Of a DNA stretch of 64,000 bases, positions 38,779 through 47,593 are shown in pieces. The stretch is from contig JADLDO010000028.1 in assembly GCA_020846635.1 (NCBI GenBank), positions 124,001-188,000 on the forward strand, written 5' to 3'. This stretch comes from Caldilineaceae bacterium. GTDB taxonomy: Bacteria > Chloroflexota > Anaerolineae > Caldilineales > Caldilineaceae. Position 1 is the first letter of the stretch. Each line of letters starts with the position of its first letter. The position numbers were made by a program, and so were the translations under genes. Below the pieces are notes generated by a model. That model did not search any database. It was not told the DNA's origin and was given only the letters and a program-made list of their open reading frames with translations.

Positions 38779-39243
38779 ATGCCACAACTTCAAGTTGGTG
38801 ATCTGGCTCCAGATTTTTCAGCAGTGACAGATGAAGGCAAGACGGTCAAACTTAGCGACTATCGCGGCCAGCGCGTGGTTCTCTACTTTTATCCGGCAGA
38901 CGACACGCCGGGCTGCACCACCCAAGCATGCAGCTTTCGCGATAATTATGTAGATATTCAAGAACAGAACGCGGTTGTTTTGGGCATCAGCCCCGACAAC
39001 CAAAGCTCTCACCAAAAATTCAAGACCAAATACAATCTGCCCTTCACGCTTCTGGTGGATGAAGACCACGCCATCACCGATCTCTATGGCGCTTGGGGTG
39101 AAAAGACCAACTTTGGTAAAACGTACATGGGCGTCATTCGCAGCCACATAGTCATTGACGAAAATGGCAAGGTCATCGACACCCGTTACAATGTCAAGGC
39201 CGACGCCAGTATGCCCCAAGCGTTGGAGGCACTAAAAGCCTAG
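38779..39243 (+). CDS. bcp: Thioredoxin-dependent peroxiredoxin, Bcp/PrxQ type
   Basis: A 154-residue peroxidase: LQVGDLAPDFSAVTDEGKTVKLSDYRGQRVVLYFYPADDTPGCTTQACSFRD. The peroxidatic Cys is in PGCTTQ and the resolving Cys five residues later (QAC), as in the E. coli Bcp type. LGISPDNQSSHQKF and TLLVDEDHAITDLYGAWGEK complete the fold. It reduces H2O2 and alkyl or fatty-acid hydroperoxides using thioredoxin. It is monocistronic, ended by the hairpin at 39270. Confidence 0.95.
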   Translation: MPQLQVGDLAPDFSAVTDEGKTVKLSDYRGQRVVLYFYPADDTPGCTTQACSFRDNYVDIQEQNAVVLGISPDNQSSHQKFKTKYNLPFTLLVDEDHAITDLYGAWGEKTNFGKTYMGVIRSHIVIDENGKVIDTRYNVKADASMPQALEALKA

Positions 39244-39269
39244 CCTGGGCTCCCTTACCTGAGACACCA

Positions 39270-39303
39270 ACCCTCCTGGAAGCTTCCGAGCTTCCGGGAG
39301 GGT
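39270..39303. repeat. Dispersed hairpin repeat, copy 4 (terminator of bcp)
   Basis: ACCCTCCTGGAAGCT-TCCG-AGCTTCCGGGAGGGT: a 15-bp stem with a single G-U pair, the cleanest copy of the family, 26 nt after the bcp stop. Confidence 0.7.
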
Positions 39304-39608
39304 ATTCTCAGTTCACCTCATCCTTCATCCCACATCCTTCATCCCTCCCTGTGGAAGCCAAAGTCCCAACGACCCTGTCACGGTATGGTATACTCACCAA
39401 CGCCATGGCGGAACTGTGATCGCGTAAACGGGTCTTGATCGTGGCGCAGGGAACAGGCCACCAGCCGATACCGTCTATCTAGGTTGAGGTTGGGGTTGTT
39501 CAGTTGGCCCGGCTGGATAGCGGCAACTTGCGGCAGCCCGTTTGTATCTATGAGGCATGTAATGCGCTCTTATAGATCAGTGCATCTTGAATGATAAATG
39601 AGGAACCT
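39304..39608 (+). promoter_or_regulatory. Long leader region of arsA-like gene with extended -10
   Basis: An extended -10 TGG-TATACT (39386-39394) lies about 210 nt before the arsA start. The leader holds a CGCCATGGCG palindrome (39401-39410) and a hairpin close to the start (ATCTAT GAG GCAT / ATGC CTC ATAGAT, 39546-39577). No known riboswitch class was recognised and no ORF is credible here. Confidence 0.35.
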
Positions 39609-40880
39609 ATGCGTATTCTTCTCTATACTGGGAAAGGCGGCGTGGGCAAAACCAGCACCAGTGCTGCTACGGCGCTCCGCTGCGCCGAATTGGGCTATCG
39701 AACGGCAGTTGTCAGCACTGACCCCGCCCACAGTTTGGGCGACAGCTTTGACCGGCCCATTGGCAAAGATATGACCGAGCTTGCGCCCAACCTCTGGGGC
39801 CAAGAGATCGATCTGCTCAACCAAATGGACAAATATTGGGGCAAGGTGCAGAGCTATCTCAACACGATCTTTGCGTGGCGCGGCATGGACAGTTTGGTGG
39901 CGGAAGAGGCCTCGGTCCTGCCGGGGATGGAAGAGTTGGCCTGTTTGATGCAGATTACCCACCTGGCGGACAGCGGTCTTTATGATGTGATTGTCATCGA
40001 CGCCGCGCCCACCGGTTCGACGCTGCAACTCCTCAGCTTTCCCGATATGGCGCGCTGGTATCTTGAGAAAATCTTTCCCTTCCAACGCAAAACCATGCAG
40101 ATTGCCCGCCCACTCATGCGGCGTATGACGGACATACCCATGCCCGAAGACGATCTCTTTGAATCGATTGAGGAGTTGGTGGGCTATCTGGCGCGCATGA
40201 ATGAGTTATTGAGCGACCCCACGATCAGCAGCATGCGCCTGGTGCTCAACCCGGAGAAGATGGTGATCAAGGAGGCGCAGCGTGCCTACACCTACCTCAA
40301 TCTCTATGGCTATGCCGTCGATGCCGTGATCTGCAACCGTGTCTTTCCCAAAGAGTTGGTGGACAGCTATTTTGACATCTGGAAGAATGCACAAAGCGAG
40401 AATCTCGAACTGATCCGCGAAGCCTTCCACCCACTGCCCATCTTTGAAGTGCCTTTCTTTCCTCAAGAAGTCACGGGGACGGAGATGCTCTTGCGTATGG
40501 CGCAGACCATTTTCGGCTCTGTGGGGGAGCGCGGGGGGGAAGGGGATCCAACCAACCATTATTACACCGGCAAGCCCCAAGAGATCTTCCGCCAAAATGA
40601 ACACTATGTCTTAAGCATCCCGCTGCCTTTGGTGGAGCGTGATCATGTGAATCTGCACCGCAGCGTCTTTGACGAATTGATCGTGCGCATTGGCAATTGG
40701 AAACGCAACATCTCGCTGCCAATGGGGCTTGCTAAACTGGAGATCGACGGTGCCAAATATGTGGATGATCGTCTCAACATCTTCTTTAACGCAGAAGGAG
40801 AGGACGCCAATGTCACACCCGATGCACTCAAGGCCAACGCGTGGCAAAATCTCATGACGCGCATCGGCGGCAAATCCTAG
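39609..40880 (+). CDS. ArsA/Get3-like ATPase with C-terminal HSP20-like domain
   Basis: A 423-residue protein from ATG 39609, with GAGGAA 5 nt upstream; the ORF-track start is six codons earlier. Deviant Walker A TGKGGVGKTSTSAA, switch I STDPAHSLGDSFD and IDAAPTGSTLQLL identify the ArsA/Get3 SIMIBI family. The last 90 residues (HYVLSIPLPLVERDHVNLHRS ... LVVRIGNW-like, DDRLNIFFNAEGE) match the HSP20-like domain known at the end of bacterial ArsA homologues. No arsB, arsR or arsD lies nearby. A role in targeting or chaperoning tail-anchored or membrane proteins is therefore as likely as arsenite export. Confidence 0.88.
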   Translation: MRILLYTGKGGVGKTSTSAATALRCAELGYRTAVVSTDPAHSLGDSFDRPIGKDMTELAPNLWGQEIDLLNQMDKYWGKVQSYLNTIFAWRGMDSLVAEEASVLPGMEELACLMQITHLADSGLYDVIVIDAAPTGSTLQLLSFPDMARWYLEKIFPFQRKTMQIARPLMRRMTDIPMPEDDLFESIEELVGYLARMNELLSDPTISSMRLVLNPEKMVIKEAQRAYTYLNLYGYAVDAVICNRVFPKELVDSYFDIWKNAQSENLELIREAFHPLPIFEVPFFPQEVTGTEMLLRMAQTIFGSVGERGGEGDPTNHYYTGKPQEIFRQNEHYVLSIPLPLVERDHVNLHRSVFDELIVRIGNWKRNISLPMGLAKLEIDGAKYVDDRLNIFFNAEGEDANVTPDALKANAWQNLMTRIGGKS

Positions 40881-40913
40881 CCCGCCGTCTATTTATGCGA
40901 CCAAGACACCCGC

Positions 40914-40938
40914 GGCTGGCGGGGGCAGCCCGCCAGCC
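40914..40938. terminator. GC-rich hairpin after arsA-like gene
   Basis: GGCTGGCGGG-GGCAG-CCCGCCAGCC, a perfect 10-bp stem 34 nt after the stop, without a T-run. A possible terminator ahead of the sigma-factor gene. Confidence 0.5.
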
Positions 40939-41046
40939 TGTCCAGTTGGGTATCTGGACATCTACCCCCTTCTATACCCCGGCATGTCTGCGGTCGTATC
41001 TTCTCTTATCCGCTCATCGTATAGCTAGTGACGCAAGTAATAAGGC

Positions 41047-41643
41047 ATGACCCAGATTCAACGTGGTGATCCTGTTGAAGAGACCATTTTGGTCAATCTG
41101 CTGCAACGAGCGCAGGATGCTTGTGATCCAGCGGCATTTGATGGGTTGTACCTACTCTTTGCCGACCGGGTCTTTCGCTATCTACTGGCGCGCATCGGCG
41201 ACCCAGATTTAGCCGAAGACATTACGGCTCAAGTTTTCCTGCGTCTAATCGAAAAGGTCGGTATTTTCCGAATTGGCCCGCGCGATAACGTGGCAATCTT
41301 CTCGGCATGGCTCTATCGCCTGGCGCATAACAAGATGGTGGATGTGCTACGGAGTCACAAACGAACGAAAGAATCGCCTCTGGAACACGCCGCGCATGTG
41401 GTCAGCGGACATACGATGGAGGTCGTTGAGGATCAGCTGGATTTTCAGCGGGTCTTGGACACACTGCGGATTCTTAATGATCAGCAGCGTGAAGTGATTG
41501 TACTGCGGTTTGTCGAAGAGTTAAGCATCGCCGAAACCGCCCAGATCATGCAGAAAAGCGAAGGGGCTGTGAAAGCGCTCCAGCACCGAGCACTGGAATC
41601 TCTCCGCCGCCACTTGCAAGATGTAGGGGCACATGGTACCTGA
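41047..41643 (+). CDS. ECF-type RNA polymerase sigma factor
   Basis: A 198-residue sigma factor. Region 2 reads FDGLYLLFADRVFRYLLARIGDPDLAEDITAQVFLRLIE ... AWLYRLAHNKMVDVLRSHKR. Region 4 reads LRILNDQQREVIVLRFVEELSIAETAQIMQKSEGAVKALQHRALESLRRHL. Regions 1 and 3 are absent, so it is group IV (ECF). Its stop overlaps the start of the following membrane protein by 11 nt. That is the arrangement of a sigma factor with its membrane-anchored regulator. Confidence 0.93.
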   Translation: MTQIQRGDPVEETILVNLLQRAQDACDPAAFDGLYLLFADRVFRYLLARIGDPDLAEDITAQVFLRLIEKVGIFRIGPRDNVAIFSAWLYRLAHNKMVDVLRSHKRTKESPLEHAAHVVSGHTMEVVEDQLDFQRVLDTLRILNDQQREVIVLRFVEELSIAETAQIMQKSEGAVKALQHRALESLRRHLQDVGAHGT

Positions 41644-44098
41644 AGAACTTTTGACTCACTGTATCGCCGCAGTTGAAGCAGGCGAAAACCCCACACAAGT
41701 TGCTGCCCGTCATCCTGACTTTGCCGCCGAATTGGAGCCGATTCTCAAGACAGTAGCGGCTCTGCGCGATGCGGATAAACCGAAGATGTCGGGGGTAGGC
41801 TTTGTGGCAGGCCGTCGAGTCGTTGCCGCGGAGGCTGCTTTGCGTGCATCCCAACTTCAATCGGATGCATCTGCGGCGGCGTCCACTATAGAGCTAGAGC
41901 AACCCGCAACGCGCTCCAGCGAACAGGCGGCTTTGCCGCTCTCTGCATTGCCACCCTCAGAGCCCACGCCCGTGGAACCTTCTGTCGCCAGCCGGAGTGA
42001 TCTGCCCGCCGAATTAGGCGCGGCATCGCTGCGCCCCACGCCAGAGCCGGATACCGCGCCCTTCACCTCTATCGCCATACCTGCCTTGCCATCCAGCGGT
42101 ACGCCTGCGCGCCGTCGCGGTCTGTTTTGGCCTGCTATCTATGGCAGCATAGCTGTGGCCGCGGTGGCACTGCTGGTGGTGGTCGTGGCCGCGGCGAATG
42201 GGGGGAGCCTTCCCGGCGACCCGCTCTACACGCTCAAACGCTCCGCGGAGTCCTTCCAGCGGGTGATCCTCAGCACGACAGGCGATGAAGCGGAATGGTA
42301 TGCGGATCAGGTGGTTCGCCGTTTTGGTGAGGCAATCGCGCTCGAAGCTGAAGGGGCAGCCGTTGACTCGTCCCTGATGGCGGAGATTGTGCAGAATACC
42401 AACGCTGCGCTCATGGCGGTTAACGATCTGCCGACGAGTGAGCGCGCCCGCTTTCTTCTGGAATGGCGGCAAGAATTAGCCGATCTGGATGCCCAAACGA
42501 CGGCAGACACCCTGACTACGCAGACATTGGCGCAGACCGAAATGGCAGTGACTATGGCGTTGGATGCTGCGCGCACGCCCCCTACGGTGCTGCCCCTGTC
42601 GTCCACAGCCACGCCCACACCTGCCACGCCGACAGCATCGCCCGCGCCGCTAACATCGACCCCTACGGAAACTGCGACGGAAATCGCAGCAGTGAGCGCA
42701 ACGCCCACCGCGCTGCCCATCCTGACACCCGTAGCTGCCGAAGTAGAAGCCACGACCACCGGCGCTCCGGCTCCTGCCCAGACCGACACAGCGACGCCTG
42801 TGCCGCCTACCGCCACCGAGCCGGAAGCGACAGCGACGCCGACAGCCACCAGCGGGCCGACCCATATACCGACAGCCACATGGACAGCGCAGCCCAGCGC
42901 GACCGTACCGCCTGTCGATACGCCCACACCCGAAGTGACCTGGACTGCGACCGCGGCTCCGACCTTCACCGAGACACCTAGTGTCACGCCGGAGGAACCA
43001 ACCACCGAACCCACGGATGAGCCGACTATCGAGCCCACAGTAGAGCCCACGGCAGAGCCAACTATAGAACCGACGGCTACACCGCTAGAGGAGCCAACGG
43101 TTGAGCCGACTGGTGAACCAACTGATGAGCCAATAGAGGAGATCACGGTAGCCCCCACGGCAGAACCGACGGAAGAAGCAACCGAAGAACCTACGGCTGA
43201 ACCGACTGTTGAAGCTACCACAGAGCCAACCGCGACCGTCACGCCGGAAGCGAGCGTGCAACCGACAGCTACGGTGGAAAGTACAGTAGAAAGTACAGTG
43301 GAGCCTACCGCCGAAGCGACGCCCACCGCGTTTGAAGGAACGCCCGATCCGGCAGAAGAACCGGGTGATGGAGCGGTTGATGAGGGGGACGTGGCTGCAA
43401 CCCCAGAGGATCAAACACCGGAGGAGCAAGCCTCTGAGGAGATCACAGCCACCGTCGAGGCGACATCGACCCAGCGTTTGAATTTACGCCGCGCGACGAT
43501 GACACCGGAAGCCACAGCCGATGAGCCAACTGAAGGATCAGAAAATAATGGATCAGAAGCGACGGATGAGGCTACCAGCATGGGACAAGAGGGAGAATCT
43601 TCTGGGGAGGCGAGTGCGGCTGACACGGAGATTTCCACGGGCGAGCCAATGACGCCTACGCCAGAGGTGGAGACGCCGCCGGGTGTTGAAGGCAGCGATG
43701 GAGAGGCAGACGAGGGGGAAACAGACGCGGCGCAAAATGAAGCCGGTGGCACGCCATCCCCAAGCGAACAACCAGAGGCGACGCCGGTTCCTGCGACGCA
43801 ATCTTCTCGCGCTCAAAATCAGCCGGTCACGCCAACCCATACCCCTGCCCTTACCCACACACCGACGATTACATCAACGGTTACTGTGATGTCTACTTGG
43901 CTTCCATTGAATACACCGACCGCAACGGCAACCGAAACACCGATTCCTCTGCCTACAGTCACGCCGACGCCCGTACCCCTTTTGCCGACCGTGACACCGA
44001 CCCCTTTACCGCTGCCCGATAGCCCAGAGCCGCCCGCCGCGCCACCGGATGCAGACGCGCCCGCGCAAGACGAAACAACCTCACCAGAGCAGCCCTAG
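41633..44098 (+). CDS. Membrane-anchored mucin-like protein with DUF5667-type domain, possible anti-sigma partner
   Basis: An 821-residue protein. A cytoplasmic helical start (LLTHCIAAVEAGENPTQVAARHPDFAAELEPILKTVAAL) and a Pro/Ser/Ala-rich linker precede one transmembrane helix (about 165-185, IYGSIAVAAVALLVVVVAAA). A DUF5667-like helical domain follows (GDPLYTLKRSAESFQRVIL ... LLEWRQELADLDAQ). More than 500 residues of Thr/Pro/Glu low-complexity sequence follow, including a dense EPTxEPT array. The N-terminus resembles cytoplasmic sigma-binding segments. Coupling to the sigma gene supports that, but no ZAS or Asp-box motif is seen. The stalk would project from the cell. Confidence 0.8.
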   Translation: MVPEELLTHCIAAVEAGENPTQVAARHPDFAAELEPILKTVAALRDADKPKMSGVGFVAGRRVVAAEAALRASQLQSDASAAASTIELEQPATRSSEQAALPLSALPPSEPTPVEPSVASRSDLPAELGAASLRPTPEPDTAPFTSIAIPALPSSGTPARRRGLFWPAIYGSIAVAAVALLVVVVAAANGGSLPGDPLYTLKRSAESFQRVILSTTGDEAEWYADQVVRRFGEAIALEAEGAAVDSSLMAEIVQNTNAALMAVNDLPTSERARFLLEWRQELADLDAQTTADTLTTQTLAQTEMAVTMALDAARTPPTVLPLSSTATPTPATPTASPAPLTSTPTETATEIAAVSATPTALPILTPVAAEVEATTTGAPAPAQTDTATPVPPTATEPEATATPTATSGPTHIPTATWTAQPSATVPPVDTPTPEVTWTATAAPTFTETPSVTPEEPTTEPTDEPTIEPTVEPTAEPTIEPTATPLEEPTVEPTGEPTDEPIEEITVAPTAEPTEEATEEPTAEPTVEATTEPTATVTPEASVQPTATVESTVESTVEPTAEATPTAFEGTPDPAEEPGDGAVDEGDVAATPEDQTPEEQASEEITATVEATSTQRLNLRRATMTPEATADEPTEGSENNGSEATDEATSMGQEGESSGEASAADTEISTGEPMTPTPEVETPPGVEGSDGEADEGETDAAQNEAGGTPSPSEQPEATPVPATQSSRAQNQPVTPTHTPALTHTPTITSTVTVMSTWLPLNTPTATATETPIPLPTVTPTPVPLLPTVTPTPLPLPDSPEPPAAPPDADAPAQDETTSPEQP
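42990..43330 (+). repeat. EPT-rich codon repeat inside the mucin-like gene
   Basis: About 110 codons built on (E/A)PT(V/D/I/A)EPT units, for example EPTVEPTAEPTIEPT. Codons vary between units, so it is protein-level repetition rather than recent DNA slippage. Confidence 0.85.
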
Positions 44099-44208
44099 TA
44101 CTGTCACCAGGCTGTCACCCCGTAGCGGTCTCTCTGAGTACAGTGGCAGAGCGGAGAGATGCCTCCGCGCCCTGGGGGCTCCCGACAGGCTCGCGTGCAT
44201 CCCTACTC

Positions 44209-44772
44209 CTACGTCTTCATGCGCGGCAGCGTGATCCCCGTTTGGCCCTGATATTTGCCCTGGCGGTCGGCATAGGAGATCTCCGGCTCCTCCCCTTCAA
44301 AAAACAAGACCTGTGCAATGCCCTCATTGGCATAAATTTTGGCGGGCAGTGGCGTCGTGTTGGAGATCTCCAACGTCACAAACCCTTCCCATGCCGGTTC
44401 AAAGGGGGTCACATTGACGATGATCCCGCAGCGGGCATAGGTGGATTTGCCCACGCATAAGGTAATGACGTTGCGCGGGACGCGAAAATACTCCACGGTG
44501 CGCGCCAGGGCAAAACTATTGGGGGGAATGATGCAGACCTCTCCCTGATAAAAGGACATGGCGCTTTCGTCAATGGCCTTTGGGTCAACGACCGTCAACC
44601 GGCCTGTGGCTGCGGTAAAGATGCGAAATTCATCAGCCACGCGAATGTCATAGCCGAAGCTGCTCAGGCCAAAGGAGATTGTGCCGCGGCTGACCTGCCG
44701 TTCCTCAAAAGGCTCGATCATCCCCACTTCGCGTGCCATACGCCGGATCCAATGGTCGGGTTTAATGGACAT
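44209..44772 (-). CDS. dcd: dCTP deaminase
   Basis: A 187-residue trimeric deaminase from ATG 44772 ([13 protein letters not shown]). The ORF-track start at 44952 adds 60 residues overlapping the transporter gene and is rejected. Motifs: [66 protein letters not shown] with the catalytic Glu in TLEISN, and the C-terminal [11 protein letters not shown] lid. It converts dCTP to dUTP for dTMP supply. It is probably last in the GNAT-ABC-dcd run, 94 nt after the permease stop. Confidence 0.94.
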   Translation of the reverse strand: MSIKPDHWIRRMAREVGMIEPFEERQVSRGTISFGLSSFGYDIRVADEFRIFTAATGRLTVVDPKAIDESAMSFYQGEVCIIPPNSFALARTVEYFRVPRNVITLCVGKSTYARCGIIVNVTPFEPAWEGFVTLEISNTTPLPAKIYANEGIAQVLFFEGEEPEISYADRQGKYQGQTGITLPRMKT

Positions 44773-44866
44773 AGTGGTTCCTTGTATGATGAGGCAATGC
44801 GTCTTGATAATACGTTGGAGGATACTCGCAAAGGGGCAAGCTGTGCAAACTCTACGGAGTTCTACT

Positions 44867-45715
44867 TCACGCTGTCTGCAACGCCAGTCGCCGCCAGACC
44901 AGACCGCGCGCGGGTGCCAGCAGAAAGACCAGGCCAAAGACCGCGGTTGCAACGAGCACCATCGCCGGACCAGAGGCGATATTGATGTAATAACTGATAT
45001 AAAGCCCTGTTACATTGGAGAACGCGCCGATCACGGCAGCAGTTGCCATCATCGTGGGCAATCGCCGCGTGAGTAATTGGGCAGCAGCGGCAGGTGTCAC
45101 CAACATGGCAAGCATCAACGCCATACCCACCGTTTGCAGCGAAATCACAATCGTCACCGCAATCAGAATGAGCAAAAGATAGCGCAGCACCTTGACCGGC
45201 AAACGCAGCACCACCGCCAGGGTGGGGTCGAAGGCCATCACCAAAAATTCTTTGTAGAAACCAAAAACCACCAACAGCACCACCGCGCCCAGCCCTGCCG
45301 TGACCCACAAATCCGTGGGCGAGACGCCGAGCACGTCGCCAAAGAGAATATGGGCCAAATCCACGGCATAGGAGCGCACGGTACTGAGCATGGCAACGCC
45401 CAGGGCAAAGCTCCCCGCAAAGATCACGCCGATGGCTGTATCCTCGCGCACCTCGCCCCGTTGGCTCAACGCACCAATGCCAATGGCACTGATCACGCCA
45501 AAGATCAGCGCCCCCACTGCCAAAGGCCAGCCAAAGAGATAGGCGATCACCACACCCGGCAAGATGGTATGGGCCAGGGCATCACCAAAGAATGCCATCC
45601 CTTGCAGGATGACATAGGTTCCCAGCACCGAACAGATGATGCCTACCATGATCGCGGCCAGCAGCCCTCGCCACATAAATCCATAGCTCAATGGCTCAAT
45701 CAACCAATCCAACAT
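44867..45715 (-). CDS. Metal ABC transporter permease (ZnuB/MntB/TroC family)
   Basis: A 282-residue permease with eight or so helices. It shows the ABC-3 signature: [45 protein letters not shown], the loop [23 protein letters not shown] and [24 protein letters not shown]. It forms the channel for Zn2+, Mn2+ or Fe2+ uptake with the ATPase encoded upstream. The metal-binding lipoprotein is not in the window. The gap to the ATPase carries a hairpin-repeat copy. Confidence 0.93.
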   Translation of the reverse strand: MLDWLIEPLSYGFMWRGLLAAIMVGIICSVLGTYVILQGMAFFGDALAHTILPGVVIAYLFGWPLAVGALIFGVISAIGIGALSQRGEVREDTAIGVIFAGSFALGVAMLSTVRSYAVDLAHILFGDVLGVSPTDLWVTAGLGAVVLLVVFGFYKEFLVMAFDPTLAVVLRLPVKVLRYLLLILIAVTIVISLQTVGMALMLAMLVTPAAAAQLLTRRLPTMMATAAVIGAFSNVTGLYISYYINIASGPAMVLVATAVFGLVFLLAPARGLVWRRLALQTA

Positions 45716-45769
45716 CGCCTCTGCCTCTAAATTTACTCTACGTCGTACCGTCGAAATCCTGCCGCCTAC

Positions 45770-45804
45770 ACCCTGCCGAAAGCGGCCCAGAGAGCTCCCA
45801 GGGT
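45770..45804. repeat. Dispersed hairpin repeat, copy 5 (degenerate)
   Basis: ACCCTGCCGAAAGCGGCCCAGAGAGCTCCCAGGGT: the outer ACCCTG/CAGGGT pairs and the inner GCGGCCCA(A/G)AG matches copy 1. It lies between the ATPase and permease genes of the same operon, so it is not simply a terminator. Confidence 0.5.
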
Positions 45805-45811
45805 GGTATGC

Positions 45812-46675
45812 TTATGGGATCTCCGGCAGCGCGTCGGGCGTGCCCACGAATTGCGCCACGGGCGGCTCGCCACCGCCACAGCACGAATCGGTGACTACCA
45901 GATCGCCGCCATCGGTATGCACCACATGCAACTGGCCTCCATAGGCGCGCGCCAGATTTTCCGTGGTCAAGACTTGGGCAGGCGCACCATAGGCTACCAC
46001 CCGCCGGTTGAGCAACATCATTTGGTCAAATTGCTCGGCAGCCTGGTTGAGATCATGGGTGGCAATCAAGAGCGTAATCCCCTCCGCGCGCATCTCGGCG
46101 AGGATACGCAGGATGGCTTCCTGGCTTGGAATATCCAGCCCCGCCAACGGCTCATCCAGCAGCAAGAGTTCTGCCTCTTGGGCGATTGCGCGCGCCAGAA
46201 AGACCCGCTGCTGCTGCCCGCCGGAAAGCTCACCAATCTGACGATTGGCGAAGGCTGACATGCCCACCTGTGCCAATGCCTCTTGCACGCGCTGGCGATC
46301 CACGCGGCCGGGGCGACGCAGCAGCCCCATCTTGCCCACGCGCCCCATCATTACCACATCGGAGACACTCACCGGAAAGCGCCAGTCGATCCGGTTGCGC
46401 TGCGGGACGTAGCCCACGCATATATGCCCATTGGGGCCGCTGCCGGCGATGCGAACGATACCTTGTTGGGGTTTGAGGATGCCGGTAATCACGTTAAAGA
46501 GGGTGCTTTTGCCGGCGCCGTTTGGCCCCACCACCGCAACTTGATCGCCGCGCCGCACGCTGAATGAGACATTATCCAACGCGGGCATGCCTTCATAGCG
46601 CACAGTCACCCCCTCCAATTCCAGAGCGGGCGCGCTTGCGTCATGAACGACAGGCCGTTTGAAAAGACCAAACAT
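45812..46675 (-). CDS. Metal ABC transporter ATPase (ZnuC/MntA type)
   Basis: A 287-residue ATPase from ATG 46675 (MFGLFKRP); the track start adds 12 residues. Walker A GPNGAGKST, Q-loop GYVPQRNRIDWRFPVSVSDVVMMGR, signature LSGGQQQRVFLARA, Walker B LLLLDEPLAGLD and H-loop LIATHDL fit the metal-uptake group (the RIDWRFPVSV string is typical). Oddity: after the ATPase fold the tail carries VVTDSCCGGGEPP, two adjacent cysteines that could touch metal. The GNAT gene precedes it by 39 nt. Confidence 0.93.
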   Translation of the reverse strand: MFGLFKRPVVHDASAPALELEGVTVRYEGMPALDNVSFSVRRGDQVAVVGPNGAGKSTLFNVITGILKPQQGIVRIAGSGPNGHICVGYVPQRNRIDWRFPVSVSDVVMMGRVGKMGLLRRPGRVDRQRVQEALAQVGMSAFANRQIGELSGGQQQRVFLARAIAQEAELLLLDEPLAGLDIPSQEAILRILAEMRAEGITLLIATHDLNQAAEQFDQMMLLNRRVVAYGAPAQVLTTENLARAYGGQLHVVHTDGGDLVVTDSCCGGGEPPVAQFVGTPDALPEIP

Positions 46676-46714
46676 GCATACATTCCTTATGTAGTTCCGC
46701 TGCAAATACAACCA

Positions 46715-47251
46715 TCAAGATGACTCGGTAACAAGTCGCAGAGGCTTGACCATATCGACGCGCCAGCTATCGCCTGAGTGCCGGTGGCCCTCGGAATTCA
46801 CAAACTCCCAATGGAATCGATAAGGCTGCTCTTGGAGCGGCTGGTAGCCGAGCCGCAAGTACAACCCATAGGCACGCGGATTACTTACTGCGTCTACCCA
46901 CAAATAGAGCGTCTCGGATCCCGACTCCGCGGCTAATTTTTCTACTTCCTGCAAAAAGAACGAACCATACCCTCGACTCCGCAATCGCGGGTCAATCAGT
47001 AGATCGATAACCGTAGGCAAATGTTCAACGCTATCCCCGTCAGACCAATAGCGCGGGCGAACAAAAACTAAGCAGACAAATCCAATGATAGTTTGATCAA
47101 GCTCCAGCACCAGATATCGAAAACCCGGCTGGCGGGCATCACGGATGCGGTCACGGTGTACAGCCGGTGATGGCTTGAGATGTACAAGCGTATTTAAATC
47201 AGCTTCGGTCGCCTCGCGTACCGATAAACTCTTGCCGGCAGATACATCCAT
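46715..47251 (-). CDS. GNAT family N-acetyltransferase
   Basis: A 178-residue GNAT. IDLLIDPRLRSRGYGSFFLQEVEKLA carries the acetyl-CoA loop (RSRGYGS), and LYLWVDAVSNPRAYGLYLRLGYQPLQ follows. The substrate is unknown. It is the first gene after the divergent control region with a Fur-like inverted repeat, 39 nt ahead of the metal ATPase. It may be metal-regulated with the transporter. Confidence 0.85.
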   Translation of the reverse strand: MDVSAGKSLSVREATEADLNTLVHLKPSPAVHRDRIRDARQPGFRYLVLELDQTIIGFVCLVFVRPRYWSDGDSVEHLPTVIDLLIDPRLRSRGYGSFFLQEVEKLAAESGSETLYLWVDAVSNPRAYGLYLRLGYQPLQEQPYRFHWEFVNSEGHRHSGDSWRVDMVKPLRLVTESS

Positions 47252-47593
47252 TCACAAGCCTTCCCAAGTCTGAGTATCAAGTCTGAGTGCCAACGCTGTG
47301 GCCCAACGAATTGTACCATACTCTCTGCTCGTCGCAGGAAACAATGAGACTTATTCTCATTAAGAACAATTGGCGCATATTTTTAAGCTCACCACTCCGC
47401 CACTCAATAAGACAGTTATTTGTCAGTTTTTTTTGCCCAATGTGCGGATATACTGGAGCGAACAGAGCGTAAATGCGTGAGGCTGGTGGCGCTACGAGTG
47501 GTGAGTTCGTCATCGCTCGGTGGAGTGTACCCCTTTAGACGAATCAGGCCTGTGACCGAATGGTAAGTTTATGAGATAGAAGGCACTCCTACA
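47252..47593. other. Divergent control region between GNAT/metal operon and IolE-like gene
   Basis: 342 nt without a credible gene. It holds an 11-bp direct repeat CAAGTCTGAGT (two copies, near 47265-47289), the leftward extended -10 and Fur-like palindrome (47310-47361), and a rightward TATACT (47449-47454) after a T-run. Confidence 0.5.
47310..47361 (-). promoter_or_regulatory. Extended -10 and Fur-like 7-5-7 inverted repeat for the metal operon
   Basis: The minus-strand TATGG-TACAAT (-10 at 47310-47315) lies downstream of AATGAGA-CTTAT-TCTCATT (47343-47361). The repeat resembles Fur/Zur family boxes (TGAGAAT...TCTCA halves) and lies upstream of a metal uptake operon. Confidence 0.45.

Noticed and set aside
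39386-39608. Known riboswitch upstream of the ArsA-like gene
   Set aside because: I compared by eye with cobalamin, c-di-GMP, ydaO and fluoride consensus cores and none fitted.
39609-40880. Arsenic resistance locus
   Set aside because: Only the ATPase is present; no ArsB/ArsR/ArsD genes lie nearby, and the HSP20 tail fits a different role equally well.
42307-43326. 339-codon minus-strand Val/Ser/Gly-rich ORF
   Set aside because: Mirror image of the Thr/Pro/Glu repeat in the mucin-like gene.
42990-43330. Possible CRISPR or VNTR array
   Set aside because: The repetition is at protein level (EPT units) with differing codons and no spacer structure.
44099-44208. Terminator between the mucin-like gene and dcd
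   Set aside because: Only a 6-bp GCGGAG/CTCCGC hairpin is visible, too weak to call.
47277-47513. 78-codon minus-strand ORF
   Set aside because: It spans the divergent promoters and Fur-like box and lacks coding character.
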